DNA from: Larkinella arboricola
GTDB lineage: Bacteria > Bacteroidota > Bacteroidia > Cytophagales > Spirosomataceae
Direction: 5' to 3'
NCBI RefSeq assembly: GCF_003259745.1
Contig: NZ_QLMC01000002.1
Span: forward strand, 186,001-250,000
DNA length: 64,000 bases
The notes beneath the pieces are model-generated. The model was given only the letters and a program-made list of their open reading frames with translations. It did no database searches and was not told where the DNA came from. A program made the position numbers and the translations under genes. How positions within the stretch are numbered: position 1 is the first letter of the stretch; the number at the start of each line of letters is the position of its first letter. Shown here piece by piece: positions 38,997-48,874 of this stretch.

Positions 38997-41900
38997 TTAA
39001 AGACCGATGCTCAAACCACCCGTGAAGCTTCTTGTCACGGGGTAGTTACCTACGTCGATCCCGAAGTTGGTATCAGCATTCCCACCGACGCCCGGATCCA
39101 GGCCCTGGTATTTGGTAACGGTAAACAGGTTGTTGGTAGAAAAGAACACCCGAACCCGTTGCAGTTTCAGCCTGCCGAGCAGTGCGGCTGGTAACTTGTA
39201 TCCTAGGGTGATGTTCTGCATCCGCATATACGAACCATCCTCAACAAAGTACGAATTCGACTGTGAGTTGGTACTGAAGTTTGAGGCACTTTCGAAGATG
39301 GGGATGTCCGTATTGGTGTTCGTTGGCGTCCAGGAGTTTTTCACCCGTTCGCTGATGGCGGCTCCCGAGAAGGTCGGGTAAAAATCCGTAAACAGCTTCG
39401 AGACATTGAAAATCTTGTTGCCCAGGAACGCGTTCAGGTACGTTTCCAACTCGAAGTTTTTGTAGTTCAACCGCAGGTTCAAGCCTCCGCTAAACTTCGG
39501 AACCGGGCTGCCCAGGTACGTCCGGTCGGCATCGTTGATAACGTTGTCGCCGTTCAGGTCAGCATACCGGAAGCGGCCAACCCCTTTTCCAGCCTGTTCG
39601 GGCGAAGCGGTAACTTCTTCCTGATTCTGGAAGAGGCCAATAACTTTATAGCCGTAGAACGAAGAAATGGAGTAGCCAAGCTGGTTACGAATGGGGTTGA
39701 TGCCCCGGAAGCCCGGATTAACATACGGAATGTAGGTTTGATCCCCGGCGAGCGCCACAATCTTGTTCTCCAGAATACCGCCCGTCAGGTTGACTTCATA
39801 GCTCAGGTCACTGGAAATCCGGCCCCGGGTAATGATTTGCAGGTCAATCCCCTTGTTTGACATTTTACCGATGTTCACGAAAGGTGCTGAAGCCCGGAAA
39901 CCAACGGTTGCCGGTGTTGGAATCTGATACAGCAGGTCTCGCGTATCTTTCTGCCATAAATCGAGGACGACGTCCAGTTTGCCGTTAAAGAATGTACCGT
40001 CAATCCCAAGGTTTTTGGTAACACTGGTTTCCCAGCGAGCATCGGCGTTGCCAATCCGGGAGCGGTAATATCCTTCGAGCGTGCTGGTGTTGGTACCGTT
40101 GAGGTCATAGGCCGACAGTCCCACGTTGGCAGCGTACAGGCTATACTGGTTGTTGGGGTCAACGTTGTTGGAGTTCCCCATGGTTCCGTAGCCCCCGCGT
40201 ATTTTCAGGTCGGTAATCCAGGTAACACTCTTCATGAACTCTTCGGCCGAAAGCCGCCAGGCTGCCGAGAAAGCCGGGAATACCCCGTACCGGTTGTTGG
40301 CACCAAACCGCGAGGAACCATCCCGGCGAAGTACGCCCGTGAGGATGTATTTATCATTGTAGTTATACACCGCCCGGCCAAAAAGTGAGTAGAAATTAAC
40401 CCCCTTGAAATAGCCACTGTTCACGATCCGTCCCGAAGAGGAGGTCGTAGTCAGCGTGATGTAATCCGGATTGGTCGAGAAGGGATTCAAACCGTTACCG
40501 GCCATGTTCCGGCCTGCACCGTCGTTGAGGGCTTCCTGACCAACGAGGAGATCAAGTCCATGTAAGCCAAACTTCTTCTTGTAGCTGGCCGTGTTGGTAA
40601 AGGTCCAGCGGAACACATACCCGCTGCCTTCGTTGTAGCCAAAGCTACCGTTGTTTTCCGAGTTCTCGTACTGGGAACGACTGTACCCCACGTTGTAGAA
40701 GTTATCGTACTGACCACCCAGTGAGCTGCGGAGCGTCAGGCCCGGAATCGGATCGTATTCAATGTATATGTTTCCGAAACCGTTGGCGTTAAAGGCCCGG
40801 TTGTTTTTCAGGTTATCGCGCTCGGCCACCGGGTTCCGCGGGTTGTTAAAGCCTTTGGCGGCTGTTCCGGCATACCCTCCAAATTCATCATAGATCGGGA
40901 TGATGGAAGCCATCCGGAAAGCACCCAGAATCGGGTTTTCGTCAGCGGCTACCCCTTGTCCACCGTTACCACCCATTTGCCCCACGACGGAACGGTAGGT
41001 GAATTGCAGGTTTTCACCGATCCGTACTTTGGGAGACAGGTCAAATTCGGTATTCGTCCGGAAGGTGTAACGATTGAAATTGTTGTATTTCAGAATCCCG
41101 GCCTGCGTCTGGGCGGTTAAGCTCACGTAATACCGGGCGCTTTCCGAACTACCCGAAAAACCGAGTGTGTGACGGGTCAGCGGAGCCGTACGGGTGATGG
41201 CTTTATACCAGTCGGTTCCTTCTTTGTTCGCCTTTACAACCTGATAAATAGAGCCGCGCGATGGGTCGATGTTGTATTTGGCGCGCTCGGCTTCCAGGTC
41301 AACTGAACCCACAACACCATAACGGCCGCCCACAATGAGGTAATCCGGAATAACGGGGGTGGGGCCATTTCCAAACTGCGGGTGGGTCCATTGATCATCG
41401 CCCGGTTTCCAGCCGGAGTTCCGGAACGCATTCCAGGTCCAGGTGGCAAAGTCGGTGGGGTTCATCATTTCCTGGCCTTTTCCCGGTGTTGTTACGCCGT
41501 ACTGGCCATCATACGAGACGGATAATTTGCGGGGTGTTTTGCCTCCTTTTTTCGTCGTGTAGACAATCACACCGCTGGCGGCCCGGGCTCCGTAGATGGA
41601 AGCGGCAGCCGCATCTTTCAGCACCGTCGTCGACTCGATATCGTCCGGCGCGATGATGTCCGATGAACCCACCGGAACCCCGTCGAGAATGATCAGCGGG
41701 CTGTTACCACCGAAGGCTCCAAAACCCCGTACCCGCACCTGGCTGGCCGTACCGGGCTGACCGTTGGTGATAACCGTTACCCCCGGTACGCGGCCCTGCA
41801 ACTGCTGCTCGACGTTACCCGATGGAACGGCCGTTAAATCTTTGGATTTGACCGTTGAAACGGCACCGGTCGTTTCGCGCCGGTTGTCGGTGGTATACCC

Positions 41901-42239
41901 CGTTACGACGACTTCACTCAAGGCAGTCACGTCATCTTCCAGCGCAATATCAACGGTGCTTCGATTGCCAACCACCACTTCCTTGGATTTGAAACCGATT
42001 GCAGAGATCACTAACGTTGGATTGGTGCCGCGTAATACTAAAGAATACTCGCCGTTGGCATCGGTGGATGAACCCGTGGTTGTGCCTTTGATAACAACGT
42101 TGGCACCGGGTACGGGACCATCAGCGCCGGTTACTTTTCCTGAGATTCTGCGTTCCTGAGCCATAACGTTTATGCTCCATAGCAGCACGAACACGCCCAC
42201 GCACGCAGATTGAAACAATCTGTAGAATTGTGCTTTCAT
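38997..42239 (-). CDS. SusC/RagA family TonB-linked outer membrane protein
   Basis: 1080 aa. Signal peptide, carboxypeptidase-D-like domain (ISGKVTGADGPVPGANVVIK, GEYSLVL), the TonB box region ALSEVVVTGYTTDNRRETTG, plug with the SusC signature PLIILDGVPVG and SIYGARAASGVIVYTTKKG, then a 22-strand barrel. The standard SusC end (GVGRFRYADLNGDNVINDAD, SYMRMQNITLGYKLP, VFFSTNNLFTVTKYQGLDP) is intact. It forms the channel for the ligand held by SusD. No anti-sigma or ECF sigma gene is adjacent, so it lacks the usual signal-transduction partner. Confidence 0.96.
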   Translation of the reverse strand: MKAQFYRLFQSACVGVFVLLWSINVMAQERRISGKVTGADGPVPGANVVIKGTTTGSSTDANGEYSLVLRGTNPTLVISAIGFKSKEVVVGNRSTVDIALEDDVTALSEVVVTGYTTDNRRETTGAVSTVKSKDLTAVPSGNVEQQLQGRVPGVTVITNGQPGTASQVRVRGFGAFGGNSPLIILDGVPVGSSDIIAPDDIESTTVLKDAAAASIYGARAASGVIVYTTKKGGKTPRKLSVSYDGQYGVTTPGKGQEMMNPTDFATWTWNAFRNSGWKPGDDQWTHPQFGNGPTPVIPDYLIVGGRYGVVGSVDLEAERAKYNIDPSRGSIYQVVKANKEGTDWYKAITRTAPLTRHTLGFSGSSESARYYVSLTAQTQAGILKYNNFNRYTFRTNTEFDLSPKVRIGENLQFTYRSVVGQMGGNGGQGVAADENPILGAFRMASIIPIYDEFGGYAGTAAKGFNNPRNPVAERDNLKNNRAFNANGFGNIYIEYDPIPGLTLRSSLGGQYDNFYNVGYSRSQYENSENNGSFGYNEGSGYVFRWTFTNTASYKKKFGLHGLDLLVGQEALNDGAGRNMAGNGLNPFSTNPDYITLTTTSSSGRIVNSGYFKGVNFYSLFGRAVYNYNDKYILTGVLRRDGSSRFGANNRYGVFPAFSAAWRLSAEEFMKSVTWITDLKIRGGYGTMGNSNNVDPNNQYSLYAANVGLSAYDLNGTNTSTLEGYYRSRIGNADARWETSVTKNLGIDGTFFNGKLDVVLDLWQKDTRDLLYQIPTPATVGFRASAPFVNIGKMSNKGIDLQIITRGRISSDLSYEVNLTGGILENKIVALAGDQTYIPYVNPGFRGINPIRNQLGYSISSFYGYKVIGLFQNQEEVTASPEQAGKGVGRFRYADLNGDNVINDADRTYLGSPVPKFSGGLNLRLNYKNFELETYLNAFLGNKIFNVSKLFTDFYPTFSGAAISERVKNSWTPTNTNTDIPIFESASNFSTNSQSNSYFVEDGSYMRMQNITLGYKLPAALLGRLKLQRVRVFFSTNNLFTVTKYQGLDPGVGGNADTNFGIDVGNYPVTRSFTGGLSIGL

Positions 42240-42273
42240 AATAGGTTTTGTAATAATTGGTTTTATTTTCGTA

Positions 42274-42304
42274 CTAAAGTAAGATTACTTTAGACATACT
42301 TCAA
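42274..42304 (-). promoter_or_regulatory. Predicted susC promoter overlapped by a palindrome
   Basis: Minus-strand TACTTTAG (42274-42281) is one base from TAnnTTTG, with TTG at 42302-42304, 20 bp away. A perfect palindrome, arms CTAAAGTAA (42274-42282) and TTACTTTAG (42285-42293), covers the -7 element, so a dimeric repressor there would block transcription. The leader would be about 29 nt. Confidence 0.45.
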
Positions 42305-42394
42305 AACATTCTCAATAATATTATAATAAAACGTGTCGTAACATTTTATTATAAGTTGATACTATTTAATTGTATTATCTTGAATGTTAACAAA

Positions 42395-42411
42395 TTATAA
42401 CTTGGTTATAA
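42395..42411. promoter_or_regulatory. Palindrome in the susC / FG-GAP divergent region
   Basis: Perfect 7-bp arms TTATAAC (42395-42401) and GTTATAA (42405-42411) around TTG. It lies about midway between the divergent starts; possible operator. Confidence 0.35.
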
Positions 42412-42622
42412 GCTGTACTAAATTCTCAATATTTTAGGGTATGGATTGATTATTAGAGCGATAGCAAAGGATTTCTGGTATTTTGTTTTATTTTGTCAGC
42501 GAAAGAGTGTGTTTCTGTAGGTTCCTCCTCGCTTCGCAAAAATGGATTTTTGCTTTCCATCTTCCTGAGAGTAAATTGTTTGGTTTTTGTATTTTATGAA
42601 TTTTGTATATTATTCTTTAGGT

Positions 42623-45600
42623 ATGTTTCGCCCAGCCGTTCGCCTTTGCCTGTTTATTCTTTTCGGTTACTTTCTTGGTTCCTGCCAATTTACTACGTCT
42701 TCGCTTTTTAGCTTATTGCCTGCTAATGAGACAGGTATTCAGTTCTCGAATCAAATGCCTGAGAAGGATACGCTGAGCATTCTCGATGTGGATTACTTCT
42801 ACAATGGCGGGGGCGTAGCAATCGGTGATTTCAACAACGACGGTTTGCAGGATGTCTACTTTACGGGCAATCTGGTGGCTAACAAACTTTACCTGAATCG
42901 GGGTGACTTTAAGTTCACAGACGTTACTGAACAGGCGGGTGTCGGCGGGGCCGGCAAATGGTGTTCGGGGGTGGCGCTGGTGGATATTAACAACGATGGA
43001 CTCTTGGATATATACGTTGGCGCAACCATCCGGAAATCAGCCCATGATCGGGAGAATATGCTGTTTGTCAATCAGGGCTGGCAGGGGCAGAAAGATGGGG
43101 TGCCCGTTTTTAAGGAAATGGCTAAAGAATACGGTATTGCCGACGATAGCTATACCACAAATGCGGCTTTCTTTGATTACGACAACGACGGTGATCTGGA
43201 CCTTTTTGTTCTGACCAATATGGCCGAGAAGTACCCCAACGCATACCGTAAAAAAGTAGCGGACGGGTCGTCACCTACCACCGATAAGTTATATCGTAAT
43301 GACTTTGACCCTAAACTCGGACATCCGGTATTTACCGATGTGTCCAAAGAAGCCGGTATTCAGTTGGAAGGGTATGGCCTGGGGCTGAACATCTGTGATA
43401 TCAACCGCGACGGCTGGAAAGATCTATACATTACCAACGACTTTCTAAGCGAAGATCACTTCTTTATCAATAATCAAAACGGCGGGTTTGGTAAACCGGC
43501 TTTTACGGACCGCGCCGGGCAGTTCTTCAAACACACCAGCAATACGGCGATGGGCAGCGACATTGCGGACCTGAATAACGACGGTCTGATGGATGTCGTT
43601 GTACTGGATATGCTGCCGGAGGATAACCAGCGGAAGAAAATGTTTATTCCGCCGAACAACTACCAGACCTACCTCAACAACGAAGAATTTAACTATACGC
43701 ACCAGTATATGCGGAATACCCTGCAACTGAATCAGGGCTTCCGGCCCGGTACGCGTGACCCGATTTTTAGTGAAATCAGCCTGATGGCCGGAATAGCCGC
43801 CACCGACTGGAGCTGGACACCACTGGCCGTGGACTTCGACCACGACGGCTTTCGGGATATTGTGGTGACCAACGGCTTTCCCAAAGACATTACCGACCGG
43901 GATTTCATGCAGTACTATGCCGATAATTCGTCGGTCGCTACGAAAGAATATTTGCTAAGCCAGATTCCCGTAATTAAAATCAGCAATTACGCTTTCAAAA
44001 ACAATGGCGGTAACCTGACGTTCTCGGATGTTTCCCGCGAGTGGGGGTTACAGACACCCGCGTTTTCGGGCGGGGCCGCTTACGGTGATCTGGACAACGA
44101 CGGTGATCTGGACATGGTGATCAATAACATCAACGATTCTGCCTTTGTGTACCGCAACAACCTGGTTGAGCAGAAGCCGCAGCAGGCCAACTACCTCCGC
44201 ATCCGGTTTAAGGGCAGTGAGCAAAACCGGATGGGGCTCGGGGCCTTTGTGGAACTGAAATACGGAAACGGCCAGCAGCAGGTCTACGAACACACCATTT
44301 ACCGGGGGTATCTTTCAACGGTCGAAAATGCCGCCCATTTTGGGTTAGGAGCCACGAATATGATTGACGAGGTGCGGATTAGCTGGCCCGCACAGGACGG
44401 CAAGCCCGGCAAAGCACAAACCCTGCGGAATGTGAAAGCCAACCAGGTGCTGACGGTGGATGTGAAAAACGCGACCGAAACCGCTACGCTGCCGCCTACC
44501 CCGCCCGCCGGAACCCTGCTTCGGGATGTTACCGATTCGCTCCAGGTGAAATGGGTGCATCAGGAGCCGGAATACATCGATTTTAATCAACAAAAGCTCC
44601 TGCCGCATAAATTGTCGCAATACGGCCCGGCGGTGGCGGTGGGCGATGTCAACGGCGACGGTCTGGACGATTTGTTTGTGGGTGGTTCGCGTACGCAGAA
44701 AGGTACCTTTCTGATCCAGACGGCGGCCGGAAAACTGGTCGAGCAGGATTTACTGCCCGGAACGGCGGGCGAGGCCAAACCGGAAGAAGACATGGGGGCT
44801 TTGCTCCTGGATGCCGATGGCGACGGCGATCTGGACCTCTACATTGCCAGCGGGGGCTTCGAGGGCGAACCCAACTCGGCGGCTTATCAGGATCGGCTTT
44901 ATGTAAACGACGGGAAAGGCCGGTTTACGCTGTCGGCTCAGGCGTTGCCGCAAAATCATATCAGTAAATCGTGCGTCAAAGCGGCTGATTACGACCGCGA
45001 CGGCGATCTGGATCTGTTCGTGGGCGGGCGCGTCGTACCGCATCAATACCCCCGCCCGGTTTCCAGTTTTATCCTGCGCAACGACTCCCGGCCGGGGCAG
45101 CCGAAGTTCACGGATGTAACCAAAACCGTAGCGCCCGAATTGCAGAACATCGGTCTGGTCTGCGATGCGCTCTGGACGGATACCAACAACGATGGCTGGC
45201 CTGACCTGATGCTGGCGGGTGAATGGATGCCGCTGACCATTCTGAAAAATGCCCGGGGTAAGCTGCTGGTTGATAAACGCGACGGAACACCGTTCCAGAC
45301 CCCTAAACTCGCCAACTCAAACACCGTTCCGACCGGCTGGTGGAACTCCCTGGTGGCGGCAGATTTCGACCGGGATGGCGATATGGACTATGTGGCCGGT
45401 AATCTGGGGCTGAATACATTAGCCCAGGCCAGTGAAGCCGAGCCGGTTCGGGTGTACGCCAAGGATTTTGATAACAACGGTTTTTACGACGCGATTCCGA
45501 CGGTATTTTTTCCGGATGCCGAGGGCAAACGCCGGGAATACCCCTTCAATGGGCGGGAAGATATGATTCGACAGGTCATCGCCATGCGGGCCCGGTTTCC

Positions 45601-46276
45601 GCTGCATAAAGACTTTGCCGTAGCCACCATCGACAAACTGCTGAAAGAAGAGGAACTGAAGGATGCGATTGTACTGGAAGCCAACTACATGAAATCGGCT
45701 TACGTGGAAAACAAAGGCGATGGCCGTTTTGAGGTACACGATTTGCCGATTCAGGCGCAGACGGCGCCGGTTTTTGGTATGCTGGCCGGCGACTTCGATC
45801 ACGACGGCAACCCGGATGTTCTGCTGGTGGGCAACGATTTCAGCAACGAATTACTGGTTGGATGGCTCGACGCCCTGAATGGTCTGCTCCTGAAAGGCGA
45901 CGGCAAAGGCGGATTCAAGGCGCTCACGCCGGCTGCCAGCGGGTTTTATGTTCCCGGTAATGCCAAAGGTGTGGTGCAGTTGTCGGGTGCCAGCCGGGGG
46001 ACATCCTGGGTCGTCGCTACCCAGAACCGGGGCCCGCTCAAAGTCTTTCGTCATGCCAGCGCACAGCAAACCGTCCGGTTAAATCCGACCGATGTAACGG
46101 GCACCTTCGTGTATGCAGACGGTAAAAAACAGAAGCTGGAGTTTTACTACGGGCAGTCGTTTCTCTCGCAGTCGGCGCGGGAAGTGGCCATTGGGGGAGC
46201 CGTTAAATCGCTGGAAATAACCGACTCAAAAGGCCAAAAGCGGGTGGTTTCGTTGCAGCCGCTGGCGCGGAAATAA
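42623..46276 (+). CDS. Giant FG-GAP/VCBS repeat lipoprotein with ASPIC/UnbV domain
   Basis: 1217 aa from ATG at 42623; the open frame begins 36 bp upstream with a TTG that adds no sensible residues. Lipobox region FGYFLGSC. About fourteen DxDxDGxxD-type Ca2+ loops occur (DFNNDGLQD, DINNDGLLD, DYDNDGDLD, DLNNDGLMD, DFDHDGFRD, DLDNDGDLD, DVNGDGLDD, DADGDGDLD, DYDRDGDLD, DFDRDGDMD and others), forming two beta-propeller blocks. Between them (about 530-620) is an ASPIC/UnbV domain (YLRIRFKGSEQNRMGLGAFV). Such CRTAC1-like surface lipoproteins are frequent beside SusC/D pairs; function is not established. Confidence 0.9.
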   Translation: MFRPAVRLCLFILFGYFLGSCQFTTSSLFSLLPANETGIQFSNQMPEKDTLSILDVDYFYNGGGVAIGDFNNDGLQDVYFTGNLVANKLYLNRGDFKFTDVTEQAGVGGAGKWCSGVALVDINNDGLLDIYVGATIRKSAHDRENMLFVNQGWQGQKDGVPVFKEMAKEYGIADDSYTTNAAFFDYDNDGDLDLFVLTNMAEKYPNAYRKKVADGSSPTTDKLYRNDFDPKLGHPVFTDVSKEAGIQLEGYGLGLNICDINRDGWKDLYITNDFLSEDHFFINNQNGGFGKPAFTDRAGQFFKHTSNTAMGSDIADLNNDGLMDVVVLDMLPEDNQRKKMFIPPNNYQTYLNNEEFNYTHQYMRNTLQLNQGFRPGTRDPIFSEISLMAGIAATDWSWTPLAVDFDHDGFRDIVVTNGFPKDITDRDFMQYYADNSSVATKEYLLSQIPVIKISNYAFKNNGGNLTFSDVSREWGLQTPAFSGGAAYGDLDNDGDLDMVINNINDSAFVYRNNLVEQKPQQANYLRIRFKGSEQNRMGLGAFVELKYGNGQQQVYEHTIYRGYLSTVENAAHFGLGATNMIDEVRISWPAQDGKPGKAQTLRNVKANQVLTVDVKNATETATLPPTPPAGTLLRDVTDSLQVKWVHQEPEYIDFNQQKLLPHKLSQYGPAVAVGDVNGDGLDDLFVGGSRTQKGTFLIQTAAGKLVEQDLLPGTAGEAKPEEDMGALLLDADGDGDLDLYIASGGFEGEPNSAAYQDRLYVNDGKGRFTLSAQALPQNHISKSCVKAADYDRDGDLDLFVGGRVVPHQYPRPVSSFILRNDSRPGQPKFTDVTKTVAPELQNIGLVCDALWTDTNNDGWPDLMLAGEWMPLTILKNARGKLLVDKRDGTPFQTPKLANSNTVPTGWWNSLVAADFDRDGDMDYVAGNLGLNTLAQASEAEPVRVYAKDFDNNGFYDAIPTVFFPDAEGKRREYPFNGREDMIRQVIAMRARFPLHKDFAVATIDKLLKEEELKDAIVLEANYMKSAYVENKGDGRFEVHDLPIQAQTAPVFGMLAGDFDHDGNPDVLLVGNDFSNELLVGWLDALNGLLLKGDGKGGFKALTPAASGFYVPGNAKGVVQLSGASRGTSWVVATQNRGPLKVFRHASAQQTVRLNPTDVTGTFVYADGKKQKLEFYYGQSFLSQSAREVAIGGAVKSLEITDSKGQKRVVSLQPLARK

Positions 46277-46280
46277 AAAA

Positions 46281-46328
46281 CGGTCTTCGCCTTAGTAGGG
46301 TTCGTTTTTGACGATAAGGCGAAGACCG
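46281..46328 (-). terminator. Intrinsic terminator between convergent genes
   Basis: Perfect 14-bp stem (46281-46294 with 46315-46328). On the minus strand it is followed by TTTTTTATTT, so it ends the DUF4494 gene transcript and may also stop read-through from the FG-GAP gene. Confidence 0.88.
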
Positions 46329-46335
46329 GAAACCG

Positions 46336-46821
46336 TTAATTTTCATCCCGTTCCATCACCTCGCTCAGGGGGCGCAGGTTGGCGGGTAACCGTTCTTCTT
46401 CCACGTACGGGAAAATATCCAGAATTTTTGTGGTGTTGATGTCGGTCGTTTCGAAGGGAATCAGCATCGTGCGCAGGCTTTCTTCAATTCGTTCGTAGGC
46501 TTGCTTCACATTCTCGGCGTTCACCAGCATCTGGTTTACAATGCGTTTTTCGCGGCCTTTATCATCCTCGGTGATGTACACGACCTTGCATTTATACCAG
46601 GTCTCCCCGCCCTCTTCGAAATGGAACAGATCGGCCAGACGCATCCGGCTGAGAGCCGTCACCGTAAAATCGGGCGTGTTGGCGGCTACTTCCTTGTACA
46701 AGCGGGCTTCGGCGTCGGTATACGAAACGGCGTCGATCAAGTAAGCTTCGTTGATGGTTTTGAATTTTCCGGTTGGATCCTGTAATTGATAGCGAATTTT
46801 TCCCTGATACCAGCTTGGCAT
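46336..46821 (-). CDS. DUF4494 domain protein
   Basis: 161 aa. The start MPSWYQGKIRYQLQDPTGKF and the phrases EAYLIDAVSYTDAEARLYKE and TWYKCKVVYITEDDKGREKR are the DUF4494 pattern, a family nearly limited to Bacteroidota. The domain looks like a small alpha/beta fold with no catalytic motif and no signal peptide. Function is unknown. It appears monocistronic, with a TATTTTTG element at 46940-46947 on the minus strand as a possible -7 box. Confidence 0.85.
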   Translation of the reverse strand: MPSWYQGKIRYQLQDPTGKFKTINEAYLIDAVSYTDAEARLYKEVAANTPDFTVTALSRMRLADLFHFEEGGETWYKCKVVYITEDDKGREKRIVNQMLVNAENVKQAYERIEESLRTMLIPFETTDINTTKILDIFPYVEEERLPANLRPLSEVMERDEN

Positions 46822-47007
46822 AACGCGTTGGATTATAAGTTTTATGGGGTTGCAACACCGTACCGATCAGAGAAACTGGAAGTAGATAAGGGTAATTATC
46901 CGCGTATCTCTGATCCACTCTGTGTAGGAACCCATAACTCAAAAATACAGAACTTTCGGTAGCTTCGACGGCTCATCCGACTTTTTAGTTAGTTCGTCGG
47001 TGGACAT

Positions 47008-47039
47008 TTGTAGTCTCCGCATCGCCCGCGCCATCTTTG
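47008..47039 (+). promoter_or_regulatory. Possible promoter of the DUF2807-kinase-regulator operon
   Basis: TTG (47008-47010), 21 bp, then CATCTTTG (47032-47039), one base from TAnnTTTG. The predicted start site is about 17 nt before the ATG at 47063. Confidence 0.35.
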
Positions 47040-47062
47040 TCAAAAAATCAGTCGCCCTAGAA

Positions 47063-47830
47063 ATGAGTAACTTACTGGATGTATTGCTGATTGCCGATGC
47101 CATGCCGGTCGAACCGGTTAAAAACTACCTGCACCTCACCCTGCTGACAATGGGTCTGCTGGCGCTGGTGACAACGATCTGGTGGCAGACCGACAAGGAA
47201 TCGTACGAGGAAGTAACCGAGGAACTGCCCATCACGGCTTTCGAAAAGCTGGAAGTCTGGGGTATGCTCAACGTGCTGGTGTCCGACGGGCCTACTTATT
47301 CGCTAACGGCCCGGGGCTCGCGTCAGGCCATTCAGAATGTGAAGGTGCGGCAGCGGGGCAAATGGCTGAAAATGGGCTCGGGGTTTTTCTTCTGGCACCG
47401 GCAGTACGATCTGTTGCTGACATTGACCACACCCAACCTGAGCAAGCTGGACGTGTCGGGGGCCTGCACTGTCCAACTCAGTGGATTCCGTGAACTTCCG
47501 GCGCTGGACATCGACATTACCGGTGCGTCCAATGTGTCGCTGGAAGGAGAGGCCCAACTGCTGAACATCGACATCACGGGTGCATCCCGCCTGTCGCTCA
47601 TTGGTCGCGGCAGCATCCTGGCCGCTGACCTGACCGGTGCGTCGACGCTCCACGCCCTGCAATATCCGGTTGAGGAAGCCACCGTGGAGGTCACGGGAGC
47701 CTGCACTGCCCAGATTTACGCCACCCGCATCCTGAAGGCCGAAGCAACCGGCGCCAGTAAAGTACATTACCAGGGCGAGCCGAGTGTGCATTTTGAAAGC
47801 TCCGGCGCCGGGTCCATTAAGAAAGTATAG
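47063..47830 (+). CDS. Membrane-anchored DUF2807 (GIN-domain) adhesin-like protein
   Basis: 255 aa from ATG at 47063; MPVEPVKN at 47102 is an alternative. One transmembrane segment (about 25-42, LHLTLLTMGLLALVTTIWW) is followed by a DUF2807 beta-solenoid: repeated ladder units such as LDVSGACTVQLSG, LDIDITGASNVSLEG, LNIDITGASRLSLIG and AEATGASKVHYQG. The recurring TGAS/SGAG turns are typical of GIN domains. The protein precedes a LytS kinase by 12 bp and a LytTR regulator, so it may be part of, or the input to, that signalling unit. Confidence 0.85.
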   Translation: MSNLLDVLLIADAMPVEPVKNYLHLTLLTMGLLALVTTIWWQTDKESYEEVTEELPITAFEKLEVWGMLNVLVSDGPTYSLTARGSRQAIQNVKVRQRGKWLKMGSGFFFWHRQYDLLLTLTTPNLSKLDVSGACTVQLSGFRELPALDIDITGASNVSLEGEAQLLNIDITGASRLSLIGRGSILAADLTGASTLHALQYPVEEATVEVTGACTAQIYATRILKAEATGASKVHYQGEPSVHFESSGAGSIKKV

Positions 47831-47842
47831 AAAATACCACCG

Positions 47843-48874
47843 ATGAGAAATAAATTAAGACTGTGTATTCTGCTGAGTCTGCTGGCGTTGCTGATTTATG
47901 CGTTAATGATGACGGAATCGACCATTCCGATTCCGTTAAAGTGGACCATTATTGGCATTGTCATTGGTAGTGGCTTGTTGATTTACACGGCTTTATCCTG
48001 GTTTATACCGTATATTCTGAATCACTCGGCGGAACAGTTATCCCCCCAGAAGCTGGTTTCGCTAACGGTTACATCGAGCGGTATTCTGGCCGCCATAACC
48101 GGTTTTGTTGCCACCTTGAGCCTGGATTGCTTCGGTAATGTCGATTTCCGGACTACGGATTACTGCTCCATCTGCGGATTGTTTGCCATCATCACGGCGG
48201 GCATCACGGCGGTTTATTCGCTGAAATCGTTCGTGCAACGCTGGAAGGCCCTGCTGCTGATGGAAGAAGGGTTGAAACAGGCCGTGTTGAAAGCCGAGTT
48301 CGAATCCCTCAAAAACCAGGTCAATCCCCACTTTCTGTTTAATTCGCTCAACATCCTGAGCGCCCTAATTCCGGAAGATACCGGCAAATCGGTGCAGTTT
48401 GTCGAACGGCTTTCGAAGGTTTTTCGCTACAGCCTGCAACATTCCGAACAGAACACCATCGAACTGGCTACGGAACTGAAAATTGCGGAATCGTACCTGT
48501 TTATCAATCAGATGCGGTTTGGGGAAAGCTTTCAGTATGCCGTGGACCTGTCGGAAACCGACCGAAGCCGTCAGATTGTTACGCAGGGCTTGCTGACGCT
48601 GCTGGAAAACGTGGTCAAGCACAACGAGTGTTCGCTGGAAAAACCGCTGGTAATCCGGATTTATACCGAAAAGGATTGTCTGGTGGTGTCGAACTCCTAT
48701 CAGCCTAAAAGCCGGCTGCGGACCGATTCAACGGGCATTGGCCTGAAAAATTTGAAAAACCGTTACGTACAGTTGGCCGCCGACCGCCCGGTGGTCATTG
48801 CGCAGACGGAGCGGGAGTTTGTGGTTAAATTACCTTTACTGGAACCGGCGGCCCACCGTACGGTTGGAAATTGA
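47843..48874 (+). CDS. LytS-type sensor histidine kinase
   Basis: 343 aa. Four predicted transmembrane helices (about 7-24, 34-58, 75-95, 112-130) form a small sensor. The kinase domain has the acceptor H163 in NQVNPHFLFNSLNIL and the HATPase N-box LTLLENVVKHN, with the late STGIGLKNLKNRY. A Cys-containing loop (LDCFGNVDFRTTDYCSICG, 95-112) lies between helices 3 and 4 and could bind metal or form disulfides. Its TGA overlaps the regulator's ATG by one base, so the two are coupled. Confidence 0.92.
   Translation: MRNKLRLCILLSLLALLIYALMMTESTIPIPLKWTIIGIVIGSGLLIYTALSWFIPYILNHSAEQLSPQKLVSLTVTSSGILAAITGFVATLSLDCFGNVDFRTTDYCSICGLFAIITAGITAVYSLKSFVQRWKALLLMEEGLKQAVLKAEFESLKNQVNPHFLFNSLNILSALIPEDTGKSVQFVERLSKVFRYSLQHSEQNTIELATELKIAESYLFINQMRFGESFQYAVDLSETDRSRQIVTQGLLTLLENVVKHNECSLEKPLVIRIYTEKDCLVVSNSYQPKSRLRTDSTGIGLKNLKNRYVQLAADRPVVIAQTEREFVVKLPLLEPAAHRTVGN

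Larger units (their letters stand above)
42240..42622. other. AT-rich divergent regulatory region, 383 bp
   Basis: Lies between susC (-) and the FG-GAP lipoprotein (+). It contains two perfect palindromes (listed separately) and long A/T tracts. No ORF of coding quality or RNA gene was found. A clear TAnnTTTG promoter for the plus-strand gene was not found. Confidence 0.6.
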
